Below are positions 61,874 to 64,000 of a stretch of 64,000 nt of DNA, in pieces. How positions within the stretch are numbered: the stretch's first letter is position 1; the number at the start of each line of letters is the position of its first letter. The notes beneath the pieces were generated by a model. That model was not told where the DNA came from. It searched no databases and was given only the letters and a program-made list of their open reading frames with translations. The stretch is from Clostridiales bacterium (GTDB taxonomy: Bacteria > Bacillota > Clostridia > Oscillospirales > CAG-382): NCBI GenBank assembly GCA_003343885.1, contig QAKH01000048.1:1-64000 (forward strand). Direction: 5' to 3'. Both the position numbers and the translations under genes were made by a program.

Positions 61874-61902
61874 TTGACTTTTTGGAAAAAATGTGCTACT
61901 AT
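61874..61902 (+). promoter_or_regulatory. Sigma-A promoter of dapA operon
   Basis: TTGACT (61874-61879), 17 bp, TACTAT (61897-61902), about 35 bp before the riboswitch. Confidence 0.8.
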
Positions 61903-61942
61903 ACTCATGCAGACAAAATTGTGTCTGAAACAATATAATTTA

Positions 61943-62103
61943 GATAGAGGTGCGTTCTTTATCAGTAGCATTTGCCGTCTCGTATGACTAAGCGGTTGGG
62001 CAGTGTGAAAGGAAAGATCGCCGAAGCGCTGTGTTGTCGGCAGCAGCTGGGCGTAAGGTTAACAGCCTTGCGACTGTCACCGTTTTTTCGGTGTTGAGCT
62101 ATC
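61943..62103 (+). promoter_or_regulatory. Lysine riboswitch (L box)
   Basis: P1 pairs GATAG (61943-61947) with CTATC (62099-62103). Core segments fit the class: AGAGGTGCG, GATCGCCGAAG, GCTGGGCGTAAGGTTAAC and GCGACTGTCACC. Lysine binding stabilises the aptamer and favours the terminator at 62167, turning dapAB off. Confidence 0.9.
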
Positions 62104-62166
62104 GATGTAGTATTTCTGACGTGTTTGGTAAATTTAATACTTTTCCGTTGGATTTTTACATTTGGT

Positions 62167-62193
62167 AGCCGGTTGTATAATCGGCTTTTTTGT
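62167..62193 (+). terminator. Riboswitch-controlled terminator
   Basis: AGCCG (62167-62171) with CGGCT (62182-62186), then TTTTTTG. It lies between aptamer and dapA. Confidence 0.8.
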
Positions 62194-62232
62194 TTGCATA
62201 AAATTACTTTACCAAAGGAGATAAATTCCAAA

Positions 62233-63120
62233 ATGAAAAGAACCGTATTTACGGATGCCGCCACTGCCCTCATCACTCCGATGAAAAACGGCGGTATTGA
62301 TTATGAAAAGTTTTCCGAAGTTGTTGAGTTCCAGATCGCTCACAAAATCGATGCTCTTGTTGTATGCGGAACAACAGGTGAGTCATCCACTCTTACCGAC
62401 GCCGAGCACCGTGATCTTATAAAATTCTGTGTTGAAAAAGTTGCCGGACGTGTGCCTGTTATTGCAGGAACCGGAAGCAATGACACAGACTACGCCATTG
62501 ATCTTTCAAAGTTTGCCTGCGAAGTTGGCGTGGACGCTCTTTTGCAGGTTACTCCGTATTATAACAAGACAACCCAACGTGGTCTTATCAAGCACTTTTT
62601 CGCTGTTGCCGACGCTGTGAACAAGCCCATTATTCTTTACAATGTTCCGTCGAGAACCGGTGTAAATATAAAGCCTGAAACGTATGCCGAGCTTTGCAAG
62701 CACGAGAATATTGCCGCAACAAAAGAGGCCTCCGGAAATCTGAGCGCGGTAGCTGAAACAAGGTATCTGTGCGGCGACTCGCTTGATGTTTACTCGGGAA
62801 ATGACGACCAGATTATTCCCATCATGTCCTTGGGAGGAAAGGGCGTTATTTCCGTTCTCTCAAATATTCTTCCCGCTGAAACCCACAAGATTTGCGCAGA
62901 TTTTCTTAACGGCGACATAAAATCCGCTTCAGACTCACAGATTAATTACATTCCTCTTATAAACAGTCTGTTCTGCGAAGTCAATCCCATTCCGGTAAAA
63001 ACTGCTATGAACTTGCTCGGCTTCTGCTCGAAAGAAATAAGACTTCCGCTTTGCGAGATGGAGGACTCCAACAAGTCACGTCTGATTAAAGATATGAAGG
63101 CTGTCGGACTGAATTTCTGA
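62233..63120 (+). CDS. dapA: 4-hydroxy-tetrahydrodipicolinate synthase
   Basis: Condenses pyruvate with aspartate semialdehyde, first step of the lysine/diaminopimelate branch. 295 residues from the ATG at 62233 (AAAGGAG upstream; an upstream in-frame ATG at 62125 lies in the riboswitch region). Motifs: VVCGTTGESSTLT, GTGSNDT, VTPYYNKTTQRGL (Tyr), YNVPSRTGVNI, ATKEASGNLS (Schiff-base Lys), YSGNDDQIIP. Controlled by the lysine riboswitch. In a spore former it also feeds dipicolinate. Confidence 0.96.
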   Translation: MKRTVFTDAATALITPMKNGGIDYEKFSEVVEFQIAHKIDALVVCGTTGESSTLTDAEHRDLIKFCVEKVAGRVPVIAGTGSNDTDYAIDLSKFACEVGVDALLQVTPYYNKTTQRGLIKHFFAVADAVNKPIILYNVPSRTGVNIKPETYAELCKHENIAATKEASGNLSAVAETRYLCGDSLDVYSGNDDQIIPIMSLGGKGVISVLSNILPAETHKICADFLNGDIKSASDSQINYIPLINSLFCEVNPIPVKTAMNLLGFCSKEIRLPLCEMEDSNKSRLIKDMKAVGLNF

Positions 63121-63251
63121 ATTTAATATTTTCGCACTCACTCTTACGCCTTAATCGGATTGGAACACAGTCTTTTTCCTATATTATTAGAATTATTAAA
63201 ATTAATGGCGTATATGTGATTTCAGGAAGTTAAAACGAAAGGACTCTGAAT

Positions 63252-63998
63252 ATGTTAAAAGTTATAATGAGCGGAATCAACGGACGTATGGGAAAAGCGG
63301 TTGAAGAACTTTGCGAAGCCGACGAGAACGCTGAAATTATCGCCGGAATCGACATTAATCTCGGTATCCCCCACAGATTTCCGACAGTAAGTGATCCGTT
63401 CGCAATAGAAAACAAGGCGGATGTTATCATAGACTTCTCGCATCACTCATGCGCTGGTATGTTATGTGACTTTGCCGTAAAAACCTCAACTCCGGTTGTT
63501 TTTGCAACAACCGGACATACGAAAGAAGAGTTAGCTCTTATCGAAAGCGCCTCTGAAAAGGTTGCGATTTTTTCAAGCGCAAACATGTCTCTTGGGGTAA
63601 ATCTGCTTATTGAGCTTTCAAAAAGAGCGGCTAAAGCGCTTGAAAATTTTGATATTGAAATAATTGAAAAGCATCACAATCAAAAGCTTGATGCACCGAG
63701 CGGAACAGCTCTTATGATTGCCGACGCCATAAAATCCGTGCGTCCAGACAGCGAGTATATATATGACCGCTCCACACAAAGAAAAAAGCGTGACAAAAAT
63801 GAACTTGGCATACATGCAGTCCGCGGCGGCACAATTGTCGGCGAACACGATGTGATTTTTGCCGGAACGAACGAAGTTGTCACTCTTTCTCACAGTGCGC
63901 AATCAAGAGAAATTTTCGCAAGCGGCGCTTTAACAGCGGCAAAATTTTTGTGTACAAAGGAGCCCGGGCTGTACCACATGTCTGATATATTCGCTTGA
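63252..63998 (+). CDS. dapB: 4-hydroxy-tetrahydrodipicolinate reductase
   Basis: NAD(P)H-dependent next step after DapA. 248 residues, complete just before the window end. Rossmann start MSGINGRMGKAVEEL, DFSHHSCAG, FATTGHTKEEL, FSSANMSLGVNL, then EIIEKHHNQKLDAPSGTA (catalytic His pair and Lys) and HAVRGGTIVGEHDVIFAG. The 131-bp gap to dapA has no clear terminator, so it is likely co-transcribed and under the same riboswitch. Confidence 0.95.
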   Translation: MLKVIMSGINGRMGKAVEELCEADENAEIIAGIDINLGIPHRFPTVSDPFAIENKADVIIDFSHHSCAGMLCDFAVKTSTPVVFATTGHTKEELALIESASEKVAIFSSANMSLGVNLLIELSKRAAKALENFDIEIIEKHHNQKLDAPSGTALMIADAIKSVRPDSEYIYDRSTQRKKRDKNELGIHAVRGGTIVGEHDVIFAGTNEVVTLSHSAQSREIFASGALTAAKFLCTKEPGLYHMSDIFA

Positions 63999-64000
63999 CT

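Overview
The window reads as chromosome of a strictly anaerobic, spore-forming Clostridia member, probably a gut or rumen Oscillospirales/Ruminococcaceae relative. The grounds are an electron-bifurcating [FeFe]-hydrogenase operon, a hybrid-cluster protein, sporulation genes (a broken spoVT and a BofC-like gene), Firmicutes-type cis elements (T-box, lysine riboswitch, L20-type leader, Cheo/LexA boxes) and strong GGAGG ribosome binding sites. The assignment is inferred from gene content, not from a marker phylogeny.

Layout. 0-1 kb: end of an rve-family transposase with a hairpin-rich 3' flank. 1.2-6.3 kb: tRNA-Gln, then a T-box-controlled leuACDB operon. 6.5-7.0 kb: dcd. 7.4-15.6 kb: a ten-gene hydrogenase operon in which hydC, hydB and hydA (bifurcating enzyme) flank or follow a block of putative redox-sensing genes: a HydS-like [FeFe] protein, two DRTGG-like proteins, two GHKL ATPases and a PHP phosphoesterase. 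15.7-22.8 kb: membrane and envelope genes (CmpB-like protein, esterase, SLH protein, class A PBP, BofC-like protein). 23-28.5 kb: a beta-mannosidase remnant running into nadK-argR-recN-tyrS, then thiN.

28.5-36.7 kb is a scarred mobile region: a frameshifted transposase, an AT-rich Asp-box protein, a broken DUF1906/GH25-like gene, a run of five hairpins, and a translationally coupled array of three large serine recombinases. This array ends against a spoVT gene that has lost its start and about the first ten codons. 36.8-40.4 kb holds four minus-strand exported or membrane proteins of low recognisability.

40.7-42.2 kb: infC-rpmI-rplT behind an L20-type leader, with apparent AUA (infC) and UUG (rpmI) starts. 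42.3-50.6 kb: hcp, two secreted proteins (SLH, WG-like) and a pair of polysaccharide-lyase-type genes. 50.7-53.7 kb: dinB with LexA-like boxes on its promoter, and two lipoproteins. 53.8-59.9 kb: a cell-division/peptidoglycan cluster read ftsE-ftsX-PcsB/EnvC-like-ctpA, preceded by a CdaR/PucR-type regulator and a membrane protein. 59.9-61.7 kb: prmA-rsmE. 61.9-64 kb: lysine riboswitch, dapA, dapB.

The most noteworthy items are the recombinase array decapitating spoVT, the hydrogen-sensor gene block inside the bifurcating hydrogenase operon, and the palindrome cluster next to the recombinases.
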